Source: Hyphomonas sp. (GTDB lineage Bacteria > Pseudomonadota > Alphaproteobacteria > Caulobacterales > Hyphomonadaceae). From it: a stretch of 64,000 bases of DNA. The notes under the pieces were generated by a model. It ran no database searches, was not told the DNA's origin, and was given only the letters and a program-made list of their open reading frames with translations. The stretch is from the NCBI GenBank assembly GCA_016124495.1, contig WGNP01000009.1, forward strand, positions 25,091 through 89,090, written 5' to 3'. Below are positions 1-8,053 of the stretch, piece after piece. Each line of letters begins with the position of its first letter. Position 1 is the stretch's first letter. Both the position numbers and the translations under genes were made by a program.

Positions 1-1
1 G

Positions 2-889
2 CTCGAAAAGAAGCAGAAAGCGCTCGAAGAACTCCTGAATGAAATGCGCGAGGATGACGGGCAGAAACTGTCTGCTCTCGAAGGTGACGGCGCCTCCCTC
101 CTGGTCGAGGCCTCCATCGAGGAGGCCGACCGCCGCCAGTCCCGTGACGAATACATGATGACCGCCGGGCTGGACGTCCCCGCTGCCCGCGGAACCTCCA
201 AAGCCATCGAGCAGGACATCTACCGCCTGTTCGACCTGATGGAAGACCATGCCGCCGAGCGGGCCGAACGCGCCCGGGGCGTCTTGATGCTGACGGCCGT
301 CGGCACTGACAACATCCTCGCCAGCAGCAATATCGGCGGCCCGGAAGTCTCCATGGGATCGCTGACCTCGTCAGCCTCCGACTGGTCGATCGGCGACCAG
401 GACTTCATGACACGGATCTTCCAGGCGCGGGCCCGGATCGCCGAAATGAAGTATTACGAAAAGGTCGTCGACAGCCTGCCGCTCGGGGAGCCGGTGTCTG
501 TGCCCTACCGCTATACCAGCCCCTATGGCATCCGCATCGACCCCTTCACGAAGCGTCCGTCCCCGCACATGGGCGTGGACCTCGCGGCCTACCGCGATGC
601 CCCGATCGTGACAACCGGCCCCGGCTCTGTCAGCTATGCTGGCCCCCGCTCAGGCTACGGCCTGCTGGTCGAAGTCGACCACGGTCATGGTTTCAAGTCG
701 CGTTACGGACACTTGAGGTCGATCACCGTGTCCAAAGGTGATACAATAAAAATTGGCGATCTTGTCGGGCGTATGGGTTCGACCGGACGCAGTACCGGCG
801 ATCACCTTCACTATGAAGTGTGGTACAATGGCAAACCGTATGACCCCAATAAGTTCCTGAAAGCAGGCCGACATGTTCACAAAGAATAG
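2..889 (+). CDS. M23 family metallopeptidase, LmdC-like (5' partial)
   Basis: Likely cleaves peptidoglycan cross-links in the periplasm. The reading frame is open from the first bases of the window, so the N-terminus, probably a membrane anchor, is missing; the ATG at 44 is probably internal. The visible N-terminal part is charged and coiled-coil-like. The C-terminal LytM domain carries the zinc motifs HMGVD (near base 570) and GDHLHYEV (near base 810), plus SRYGH between them, so it should be catalytically active. The 3' end overlaps the bactofilin start by 17 bases. A bactofilin paired with an M23 enzyme is a known stalk/bud morphogenesis module (BacA-LmdC in Hyphomonas neptunium). The family call is firm; equivalence to LmdC is inference. 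Confidence 0.9.
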   Translation, partial: LEKKQKALEELLNEMREDDGQKLSALEGDGASLLVEASIEEADRRQSRDEYMMTAGLDVPAARGTSKAIEQDIYRLFDLMEDHAAERAERARGVLMLTAVGTDNILASSNIGGPEVSMGSLTSSASDWSIGDQDFMTRIFQARARIAEMKYYEKVVDSLPLGEPVSVPYRYTSPYGIRIDPFTKRPSPHMGVDLAAYRDAPIVTTGPGSVSYAGPRSGYGLLVEVDHGHGFKSRYGHLRSITVSKGDTIKIGDLVGRMGSTGRSTGDHLHYEVWYNGKPYDPNKFLKAGRHVHKE

Positions 890-1388
890 CAGAACCCCGG
901 ATAACACCCCGGTCGAAGCGCCGAAAGTGGCGCCGGCCCAGGACGCTATCCGTGGCGCAGCGACGAAAACCGCTGCCCGTGCCGCTTCCATCATCTGCGC
1001 CGACATGAAGATCAACGGCTCCGTGATCTCCGAAGGCTCGCTTCAGATTGACGGCATCGTCGATGGCGACGTTTCCGCCACCGACATTACGATCGGCGCT
1101 TCCGGCCAGATCACCGGCGAAGTCAAAGCCGAGGTCGTCAAGGTCAAGGGCAAGATCCGCGGCTCCATCCGGGCCCGCAAGGTCGAGCTGGAAACCGGCG
1201 CACACGTGAAGGGCGACATCGTCCATTCCTCGCTGCAGATCCAGCCCAACGCCGTATTCGAAGGCCAGGTCAAGCATGCGGATGACCCGCTGCGTGAAAC
1301 CGGCCCTGTGGCGGCCACTGAAGCCAAGACGATGACCGCCTCATCGCCCAGCCCGACCGCTTTCGGCATCTCCTCGCAGCCGAGCTGA
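873..1388 (+). CDS. bacA: Bactofilin (cytoskeletal polymer, BacA-like)
   Basis: Self-polymerising cytoskeletal protein of 171 residues. The central part (about 50-140) is a right-handed beta-helix domain with regular glycine and hydrophobic spacing (INGSVISEGSLQIDG, GDVSATDITIGASGQITG, VKGKIRGSIRARKVELETG). It is flanked by proline/alanine-rich disordered tails typical of bactofilins. No membrane segment is seen. The ATG at 873 lies inside the end of the M23 gene, so translation is probably coupled. In related stalked bacteria bactofilins position cell-wall enzymes, which fits this neighbour. A strong hairpin terminator follows. The symbol is given by family and context only. Confidence 0.93.
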   Translation: MFTKNSRTPDNTPVEAPKVAPAQDAIRGAATKTAARAASIICADMKINGSVISEGSLQIDGIVDGDVSATDITIGASGQITGEVKAEVVKVKGKIRGSIRARKVELETGAHVKGDIVHSSLQIQPNAVFEGQVKHADDPLRETGPVAATEAKTMTASSPSPTAFGISSQPS

Positions 1389-1414
1389 TCAGTCAGCTGA
1401 CCCCAGACTTTCAG

Positions 1415-1446
1415 AACGCCGGCCCCACCCGCCGGCGTTTTTGTTT
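1415..1446 (+). terminator. Rho-independent terminator after bactofilin
   Basis: A perfect 9-bp stem (1415-1423 with 1431-1439), GC-rich with a 7-base C-rich loop, is followed by a T-run. It lies 27 bases past the bactofilin stop codon. Confidence 0.85.
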
Positions 1447-1508
1447 GTGCTGGCGCCGGTAACTCCCGGATCGTGATCCGATGGCCGAGGCCGCATCTGC
1501 CGAAACAG

Positions 1509-1545
1509 AAAGCCCCGAACCAGCGGTTCGGGGCTTTGTCTTTTA
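1509..1545. terminator. Bidirectional terminator between convergent units
   Basis: A perfect 13-bp stem (1509-1521 with 1525-1537) with a 3-base loop. A/T stretches at the stem base on both sides and a T-rich plus-strand tail make it usable from both strands. It lies 17 bases beyond the stop of the minus-strand TPR gene and probably ends the TonB operon. Confidence 0.8.
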
Positions 1546-1561
1546 AGCAGGAGCTGGCTGA

Positions 1562-2965
1562 TCAGACCGGCTGGGCGTTCCGGCACTGCGGTGTGGCCTC
1601 AAACTTGGCGCGGCCCGCCTTCAGGCGCTCGGTGATCGTCTTGCAGCCTTCCGGCTGGGCATCGCCAAGGCCCTGCAGTTTCTTGCAGATCTTGTCCTCA
1701 TTGACGAGGTTCAGCACTGACGCCTGGACTTCGAAACAGACGAGCGCGTCCTTCGTTTCCTCTTCAGACTGCATGAACTCGAGCCAGCCGCGGCCACCCG
1801 CGTTGCCAGCCTGGCGGAAAGCCTCCTTGGCACCCGCCCGGTCACCGCGCTCAAAGCGCGACTGGCCGATCCGGACCCAGACCGTGCCTTTGTCCTTAAG
1901 ACCGCCAATGCTGAGCGCTTTCTGCAGCGCGTCTTCAGTCTCTTTCCACTTCTGCAGCTCGCTGTAGGAGGCGCCCAGACGCTCGTACATCGCGCCTGCG
2001 CCGCCCATTTCGGCAGCCTGACGGATCACCGGGATCGCTTTTTCGTGTTCGCGCGCGACCTGGTAGAAGTCAGCGAGGAGTGATACCTTCTCCGTCGTCT
2101 TCTTAATGCGGCCGGCGTTCATTTCCTTCTCGAGGACGCGCGCAGCGTGATACGGCGCGTTGAGCTGGTTGTAGAAGTTCACAATCCGCATCAGTTCGTC
2201 TTCAGTCTTCAAGAGACCGGAGAGGTACATCGCCTTCTGCACTTCGAAGGCCTTGCGCAGTTCGTTGTCAGCGAAGTAGTTGCCGGCAATGGCATCCCAG
2301 TACTTGCGCTCTTCCGGCTTACGCTCGACGAGCACTTCCAGAACTTCCGCGAGTTTCGTCTTCTCGCCGGCATCATTGTAGAGGAAGACGAGCAGGTCAT
2401 ACAACTGCTGGTCGAACTTCGTGCCATCTTCACGGCGCACTTCTTCGGCATAGCGGATCGCTTCCTTGAAGTTGTCGACGCGCTGGTAAAGCACTGCCAG
2501 CTGCCACTTCTGGCCGCGGTCCGGCTTTCCGCCAGCCGCCTGCCATTTCTTCATATAATCCAGCGCGGTCTTGGTGTCTTCAAGCTGAAGGTAGATCTGC
2601 GCGATATTGTAATAGGTCTGGCCGACATCTGCGGGCGGAATATAACCCTTGTTGATCGCATCCAGCAGATCCTTGACAGCGCCCTGACGGTCGCCCTTCT
2701 CGATCTTGATGTACGCTGAAATGCGGATGATCGCGCTTTCTTCGTAGCAGTTCAGCGTCATGCCGCGCAGCTGGTTCAGTTTCGCGAGCGCCGTATCGAA
2801 ATCCTTGTTGGTGATCGCAGCCTGCTCAGCTTCCAGATACAGCTGGCCCGTTTTCGAGTTGAACTGTGTCTCGGTGCAGCTGGCCTGGGCAAGCGCGGCG
2901 CCTGCCCCCATCAGGCCAAGCACACCTGCCGCAATTGCGCCCTTGAGGAAAACTTTCAGATGCAT
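1562..2965 (-). CDS. Periplasmic TPR-repeat protein of TonB operon
   Basis: A 467-residue exported protein with a signal peptide at residues 1-26 (cleavage after ALA-Q), followed by many degenerate tetratricopeptide repeats (for example NKDFDTALAKLNQLRG and VGQTYYNIAQIYLQLEDTK). No enzymatic motif is seen. It is the last gene of the seven-gene operon from 7322 to 1562. A TPR protein commonly closes such ExbB/ExbD/TonB/DUF3450 clusters, and in Vibrio a TPR partner (TtpB) supports TonB-dependent uptake. A scaffold between TonB and the outer membrane is inference. Confidence 0.85.
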   Translation of the reverse strand: MHLKVFLKGAIAAGVLGLMGAGAALAQASCTETQFNSKTGQLYLEAEQAAITNKDFDTALAKLNQLRGMTLNCYEESAIIRISAYIKIEKGDRQGAVKDLLDAINKGYIPPADVGQTYYNIAQIYLQLEDTKTALDYMKKWQAAGGKPDRGQKWQLAVLYQRVDNFKEAIRYAEEVRREDGTKFDQQLYDLLVFLYNDAGEKTKLAEVLEVLVERKPEERKYWDAIAGNYFADNELRKAFEVQKAMYLSGLLKTEDELMRIVNFYNQLNAPYHAARVLEKEMNAGRIKKTTEKVSLLADFYQVAREHEKAIPVIRQAAEMGGAGAMYERLGASYSELQKWKETEDALQKALSIGGLKDKGTVWVRIGQSRFERGDRAGAKEAFRQAGNAGGRGWLEFMQSEEETKDALVCFEVQASVLNLVNEDKICKKLQGLGDAQPEGCKTITERLKAGRAKFEATPQCRNAQPV

Positions 2966-3100
2966 AATTCTCTCTCCTGACCGCCTCGCAGCGGCAATCT
3001 CTCACTAGCCATGCTGGCCCGACGGTCTGGCGCCGTTCCGGGCGGAAGCGGAAGGCGGGCAGCGGACCAGATCGCCACTGCCCTGCCTTCAGTATAATAC

Positions 3101-3724
3101 CTACTCAATGTTGAATTCCAGCGGATAGACGACATTCCGGCGTTCGACAGCCTTGCCCCGCACGATCTTCGGCGCGAATTCCACGCGCGACACGGCCCGT
3201 TCGGCTTCGGACTTGAACACCGAGTCTGAGCAGGTTGCTGCCACATTGTAGGGCTTGCCGCGGGTATCCACGTCAAACCGAACGTCGCAACTTCCCGACA
3301 GGCCGCGTTCCTGAGCGCGTTGCGGATAGGAGGGCGTCGGCGGACGGATCGGCTGCGCGTCCCGGTCCGACACCGCCACCGGATCGATCGCGAGCGATTT
3401 CATCCGGCCGAGGTCTAGGTCCTGCGGAACGCCGCCTTCGATTTTCGGGGTCGGAAGGTTGATGCTCGATTTCGTGGCCGACTGTTTTGGCGGCGGCGGC
3501 GGCTTGGCGGCCGAGTCGATCCGCTGCGGCTTGGCCCGCTGGCGGGTCCGCACGTCAGAATCATTCGACTGGGGCGTGATCGCCGAGAGGACCCGGGTTT
3601 CTTTCGCTTCCAGAGAGATTTCGTTGACCGCGATCAGCATGCTCATGAACAGGAAGATCAAGATTGCGATCGGCGCCGCAATGGCCAGACTGATCAGAAA
3701 ACGCCCGAGGGGACTGTTGAACAT
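3101..3724 (-). CDS. tonB: TonB-family energy transducer
   Basis: A 207-residue inner-membrane protein that would transmit proton-motive force from ExbB/ExbD to TonB-dependent outer-membrane receptors. One N-terminal membrane segment (about residues 8-31) is followed by a proline-rich periplasmic stretch containing PPPPPK. The C-terminal TonB domain (about 130-207) contains PSYPQRAQERGLSG and ends YPLEFNIE. Two cysteines in the C-domain (SCDV, ATCSD) could form a disulfide. It is 12 bases downstream of the second exbD. The N-terminus lacks the usual positively charged cytoplasmic tail, as in shorter TonB2/TonB3-type proteins. Confidence 0.88.
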   Translation of the reverse strand: MFNSPLGRFLISLAIAAPIAILIFLFMSMLIAVNEISLEAKETRVLSAITPQSNDSDVRTRQRAKPQRIDSAAKPPPPPKQSATKSSINLPTPKIEGGVPQDLDLGRMKSLAIDPVAVSDRDAQPIRPPTPSYPQRAQERGLSGSCDVRFDVDTRGKPYNVAATCSDSVFKSEAERAVSRVEFAPKIVRGKAVERRNVVYPLEFNIE

Positions 3725-3736
3725 AGAAACCTCTCC

Positions 3737-4147
3737 CTAGTTGGTTTTCGCCGAGATGTTGATGACCGTAGACCCGTCAACCTTGTTGATGGCCTCCATG
3801 ACTTCAACCATGGTTTCAGCCGACGAGTTCACGTCTGCCTGGACCACGACCTCCCCGCGAGGGTTGTCGAGGCGGAGTTCCTTCAGCGTGAACCCCACTT
3901 CAACCATCGGCACTTCCTTCTTGTCGATGAAGACCTCGTCGTTCTCCGTGATCGCGATCAGGATCGCGAGCGGCTTGGCCTGGGCCTGGTTGTCGACATC
4001 CGGACGGATGATGGGGACGCCGGGTTCCTTGATGAACTGGGCGGTCACGATGAAGAAGATCAGCAGGATGAAGACCACATCCAGCATCGGCGTCAGGTCG
4101 ATTTCCTGGCCACCGCCGCCTGTGCTTGCGCGTACTTTGCGTGCCAT
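3737..4147 (-). CDS. exbD: ExbD/TolR biopolymer transport protein (second copy)
   Basis: A 136-residue single-span protein. The motif EIDLTPMLDVVFILLIFF spans the membrane and includes the conserved proton-path aspartate, followed by a periplasmic domain ending in TVINISAKTN. It sits directly after another exbD with a 12-base gap. The two share the TM motif but differ in the periplasmic domain, so they are probably partners in a hetero-assembly rather than a recent duplication. Confidence 0.92.
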   Translation of the reverse strand: MARKVRASTGGGGQEIDLTPMLDVVFILLIFFIVTAQFIKEPGVPIIRPDVDNQAQAKPLAILIAITENDEVFIDKKEVPMVEVGFTLKELRLDNPRGEVVVQADVNSSAETMVEVMEAINKVDGSTVINISAKTN

Positions 4148-4159
4148 GTGTGCTCCTGC

Positions 4160-4576
4160 CTACGACGTCTGCGAGATGACGATGTTCACGCGGTCACGGA
4201 ACCCGGCATTGTATGCCTCGTCCCGGATTTTCACGATCACGCCGCTCTTCGCCTTTGGATGCGCCTGAATGATAACCGAACTATTGGGCGTTTCTGCGAT
4301 CACGCGTTCAATATTCGCACGCACCGAGCTGATATCCGCAAGGCGGCCGTTGACGGTGATCAGATTGCTCTCGTCCACGTAAATCAGGATAGCCGGAACC
4401 TGGGGCTGGTCCAGCTGGTCCGGCGCCGGAGGAGGTGGGGGCTCAAGGCCGATCGACTCTTCGCGGGCAAAGGTAGATGTCACGATGAAGAAGATCAGCA
4501 GGATGAACACCACGTCGAGCATCGGCGTGAGATCGATTTCGGCCGACTCGGCCTGTCTGGTACCACGTCCGCGCAT
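4160..4576 (-). CDS. exbD: ExbD/TolR biopolymer transport protein (first copy)
   Basis: A 138-residue ExbD starting at MRGRGTR; its ATG overlaps the stop of the upstream exbB in an ATGA junction. That coupling decides the start against a longer in-frame reading that runs through exbB. The transmembrane motif EIDLTPMLDVVFILLIFF holds the proton-path aspartate. A PPPPPAP linker leads into the periplasmic domain. It functions with ExbB as the proton channel powering TonB. Confidence 0.92.
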   Translation of the reverse strand: MRGRGTRQAESAEIDLTPMLDVVFILLIFFIVTSTFAREESIGLEPPPPPAPDQLDQPQVPAILIYVDESNLITVNGRLADISSVRANIERVIAETPNSSVIIQAHPKAKSGVIVKIRDEAYNAGFRDRVNIVISQTS

Positions 4577-5088
4577 CAGCTGATCTCCATCTGATCTTCG
4601 ACCTGCTGCACCGAGCGGTTCACCTTGCGGTCCATGCCCGACGTGATGAGAACCCCGGACAGGGAAGCCACCATGCCCGCCATGGTCGGGATCGTTGCCC
4701 GCGACACACCGGCCGACATAGCCTTGGCATCCGCGCCCGATGTGATGGCCATGATGTCGAACACCGACACCATGCCCGTCACGGTCCCGAGCAGGCCGAG
4801 AAGCGGAGCCAGCGCGACCATCGCTTTGGTCAGCTGGACGTTTTCTTCGGCTTTCTGGCGAACTTCCGACACGAGCTTCTCGCGAACCCAGTGGGCAAGC
4901 TTTGACTTCTTGTCGGAACGTGCGCGCCACTCGGCAACGGCTTCCGCAGCCACCGCGTTGTGCGCAAACCGGAAGTAGAAAAACCGTTCCAGAATCAGGG
5001 CCCACATAAAGAATGTCGCCGCCATGATGACCAGCAGCACGGGGCCGCCTCGATCCAGAAAGGCCTGTAGAGCGTCAAGACCCAGCAT
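4576..5088 (-). CDS. exbB: MotA/TolQ/ExbB proton channel, short form
   Basis: A 170-residue inner-membrane protein with three predicted spans: an N-terminal one near residues 15-35 and the conserved pair in the C-terminal half around PLLGLLGTVTGMVSVF and the following GMVASLSGVLI. The GLLGTVTGM block is the family signature. It corresponds to ExbB2 in two-ExbB TonB systems, where a longer ExbB-like TtpC is also required. It lies between the long ExbB and the first exbD, overlapping the latter. Confidence 0.93.
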   Translation of the reverse strand: MLGLDALQAFLDRGGPVLLVIMAATFFMWALILERFFYFRFAHNAVAAEAVAEWRARSDKKSKLAHWVREKLVSEVRQKAEENVQLTKAMVALAPLLGLLGTVTGMVSVFDIMAITSGADAKAMSAGVSRATIPTMAGMVASLSGVLITSGMDRKVNRSVQQVEDQMEIS

Positions 5089-5121
5089 GGGTTACTCCTC
5101 CAGGGCTGTTAAGGGGCGGGC

Positions 5122-6519
5122 TTAAGCCCGGCCCCCGTGCAGCGACTCCATTTTTTCGGCGATGATGCCAGCGGCCTGTTCGTCGAGGATCTGCTGGTTA
5201 CCGCGGGCCATAGACGCAACGACAGCGTGGATGAGAACCAGCGGGATAGCCGCGATGAGGCCCTGCACCGTCGTCACGAGCGCGGTCGAGATACCGTCAG
5301 CCATGAGTTTCGGATCGCCTGCACCATAGATCGTGATCGCGGTGAAGGTGATGATCATGCCGACCACCGTGCCGAGGAGGCCGAGGAGCGGGGCGACCGA
5401 AGCGAGCACCTTGATGATGTCAAGGCCCCATTCGATCTTCGGCGATTCCTTGAGGATCTGCTCGTCAAGCTTGAGCTCAAGCGTCTCGATGTCCCGGTTG
5501 CGGTTGCCCTCGTAGACTTCGAACACGCGGGCCAGCGGGTTGCTGGTACCGGCCTGGCGGGTTTTGGCCGAGCCGCGCATCGCAGCGCCCTGGGTGAAGA
5601 GCGTGAACATCTTGTAGAGGCCGAGCAGGATTCCGACGAAGGCCAGCGTGATGATTACGTAGCCAACGACACCGCCGTGGTTGAGACGGTCACCCATGGT
5701 CGGCAGTTCGCCGAGGATGCCGAACAGGTTGCCTTTGGACGGATCGACCGGTGCCTTCACGACGTCGCCTTCGCCGGCTTTGATCACGGCGCCCATGGCC
5801 GAAGCAAAGTTGCCCGAGGGCTGGCTTGCGAAGACCTGAAGGAACGTGTCGCTGCCTTCGCCCTTGCGGACTTCGACGAACTTGCGGCCGTCAACGGTCG
5901 CTGCGGTGAACACGCCGATACGGACGAGCTCGGCTTCAGCGTTCGAGCCTTCCGGGCCAATGCCGTTCACGGTGGCCGTGAAGGTCTTGACTTCGGACTG
6001 CGCGATCATTTCCTGAAGCATGGCTTTCGGGAGACGCTCGAGCTGTGCCCGGGTGGGCAGAACGCGGGCTTCTGCGATCTCTGCGATGCCGGCAACGCGG
6101 TCTTTATAGTCGAAGTTGGCGACCGAGTTTGCGATTTCCGGCATCGTCGCGCCGGCTGCAGAACGGAACTGCCCAAGCATTTCCTGGAAGTCGCCGGCGA
6201 GGGTCGAAACCTGACCTTCGAGGGCGCCCAGCTGGGCTTCGTTGGCATCGAACTCCGCGCTGAGGGCGCGGGCCTTGGCTTCTGCTGCGTTCAGGACGCC
6301 GCGGGCGGATTCCATGCTGGCGGCCTGGCTGGCGCGGTCGGCCTGGAACTGTTTCAGGCGGGCCTGATCCTCGGCCGACATCTGGTTGGCGTCCTGTTTG
6401 ACTTTCGCCAGGACGTCGCTGAGGGACTGGGCCGAAGCCGGCGCAGCAGCAACCAGGGCAACCGATCCGAAAAGAACCGCAGCGCCCAGTGCCTTGAGTG
6501 AAGATTTGAACGTTTTCAT
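5122..6519 (-). CDS. Long ExbB-like protein with periplasmic domain (TtpC-like)
   Basis: A 465-residue protein. The signal peptide (residues 1-30, MKTFKSSLK to ASAQS) is followed by a coiled-coil-rich periplasmic domain (about 31-260), a membrane span near GYVIITLAFVGILLGLY, and the MotA/TolQ/ExbB core with SVAPLLGLLGTVVGMIITF and an alanine-rich last span. The start at 6519 gives a proper signal peptide; upstream in-frame codons lie in the DUF3450 gene and do not. It matches TtpC-type components of Vibrio TonB2/TonB3 systems. It probably couples the proton channel to a cell-envelope scaffold. Confidence 0.9.
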   Translation of the reverse strand: MKTFKSSLKALGAAVLFGSVALVAAAPASAQSLSDVLAKVKQDANQMSAEDQARLKQFQADRASQAASMESARGVLNAAEAKARALSAEFDANEAQLGALEGQVSTLAGDFQEMLGQFRSAAGATMPEIANSVANFDYKDRVAGIAEIAEARVLPTRAQLERLPKAMLQEMIAQSEVKTFTATVNGIGPEGSNAEAELVRIGVFTAATVDGRKFVEVRKGEGSDTFLQVFASQPSGNFASAMGAVIKAGEGDVVKAPVDPSKGNLFGILGELPTMGDRLNHGGVVGYVIITLAFVGILLGLYKMFTLFTQGAAMRGSAKTRQAGTSNPLARVFEVYEGNRNRDIETLELKLDEQILKESPKIEWGLDIIKVLASVAPLLGLLGTVVGMIITFTAITIYGAGDPKLMADGISTALVTTVQGLIAAIPLVLIHAVVASMARGNQQILDEQAAGIIAEKMESLHGGRA

Positions 6520-6554
6520 AACTCTATGACCTTCGTATCTGATCAACTGGCCGA

Positions 6555-7322
6555 TTACTGGACCGTGAACTTCTGGACGGGGGCGAACAGGACGACCTGC
6601 TGGGCCTTGCCCTGGGCCACGCGGATGGCCCGCTTGATGTCGGCGGCGTAGCTGCCAGGCAGCGGCTGCCACTCACCCGTGGCGCGGTCATAACGGGCGG
6701 TCTTGCCATTCGGCGTCATGTAAACGAGTGCGACGCGGCCGTAGAGGAACATGTCAACGGTCGTCGGGTTGCCGTCTATCGTGATCTCTTCCTGCCACGT
6801 GTCGATCGTGCGGCCATACTCCATCTCTGCAGAGTAGGCTTCCATGATCAGGCGGTATTGCTCCGCGGTCGAAACGTTCGGCTGCTTCATCACTGCGTCG
6901 AGCGTCTCAAGGCGCGTCTTGCGCTCGTCAGCCTTGAAGGGAAGGTCGGCGGCGACGAACATTTTCAGGTCTTCGACCATGCCGAGCAGCATCGGCACCG
7001 TCTGGGCCGTGATGTCGTCGATCGAGCCGAGCTGTTCTGTCAGGGAGGCGATTTCCTCGCGCTGGCTCTGGACAACGAGTTCCTGCTGCTTGGCGAACAG
7101 TTCTGCAGCGTCGCGGCGCTGAAGAAGGGTGCGATACTCGCGCACCATGTCGGAACGGTCATCGTCCAGCTGGTTGATCTGGTCCTGGACCTGTTCAGCC
7201 TTACGGGTCGCTTGCTCGCCCGTTGTCAGGGCCTCGCGAAGCTGGGCATGGGCCGGAATGGCCAGGCCCGCAATCAACGCCGCAGCAATTACACTGCGCG
7301 CGGGTGACAGAATATTCTTCAT
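6555..7322 (-). CDS. DUF3450 family periplasmic coiled-coil protein
   Basis: A 255-residue exported protein with a signal peptide to about residue 26 (PAHAQ), then a long coiled coil (about 30-110, rich in Q, E, R) and a globular C-terminal part ending KAQQVVLFAPVQKFTVQ. It is the first gene of the TonB operon. DUF3450 genes are usually found directly before TtpC/ExbB genes, which makes a role in that complex likely; the molecular function is not established. Confidence 0.88.
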   Translation of the reverse strand: MKNILSPARSVIAAALIAGLAIPAHAQLREALTTGEQATRKAEQVQDQINQLDDDRSDMVREYRTLLQRRDAAELFAKQQELVVQSQREEIASLTEQLGSIDDITAQTVPMLLGMVEDLKMFVAADLPFKADERKTRLETLDAVMKQPNVSTAEQYRLIMEAYSAEMEYGRTIDTWQEEITIDGNPTTVDMFLYGRVALVYMTPNGKTARYDRATGEWQPLPGSYAADIKRAIRVAQGKAQQVVLFAPVQKFTVQ

Positions 7323-7763
7323 GAGGTTTGCCTCTCACTCTCCAAACGATCGCGCTCAGCCGGCGCGTAAATTCCCGGGTCCTGGGCGCACCTGCTTGCG
7401 AGGGCGTCCCGATGATCTTCGGCTCAAACACAAACGAGCCGGCAGTTAGAACCGGAAGTGGATGGACAAGCCACATCACCTCCCCAGTCTGTCCCGGAGC
7501 GCTTTCCGCTCTCTCTGTATTCTGTGTTCTCGACCGGCCAACTTCTGTAGCCAGCCGACAAAGCCCTTAGCGACGAACCTCAACGGTAACAATCCTCTAA
7601 TTTCGGATCAATCGCGCTTTACGACCGGCTTAGAAAATAACCGGGCAGGTCACGAACGCAATCAGCGCTGCGCAGTCGCAGTGTCAATCGGGGGCATAAA
7701 CGCGGCAGAAGTCAGCAGGACGACGCGGCCCGGACAGCTTCTTGGGCTGATTTTACCGGAGAT
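7323..7763. other. Noncoding region upstream of TonB operon
   Basis: About 440 bases with no credible gene on either strand. It must hold the promoter for the minus-strand TonB operon and possibly the trailer of tRNA-Gln. No Fur-box-like palindrome or riboswitch fold could be recognised by eye. Confidence 0.5.
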
Positions 7764-7837
<74 letters not shown>

Positions 7838-8053
7838 ACAGTGGAGCGCGCGAAATAGCTACTCTTTGTGTTGCTGGCAACTCCCGAAACGCGCCTTGCC
7901 TGCGGAGCAACTCCTGAACCGGTTGCTATTGCCTCAGGTTGGCGCGCATCCAGATTTGTTTGCACACCAGGTCTTTACTTTTTATCGATTATCAACAATA
8001 TCGAAATTCGAGATACCCCAAACTCCAGAACCAGCAGAGGAATTGCCCCGGTC

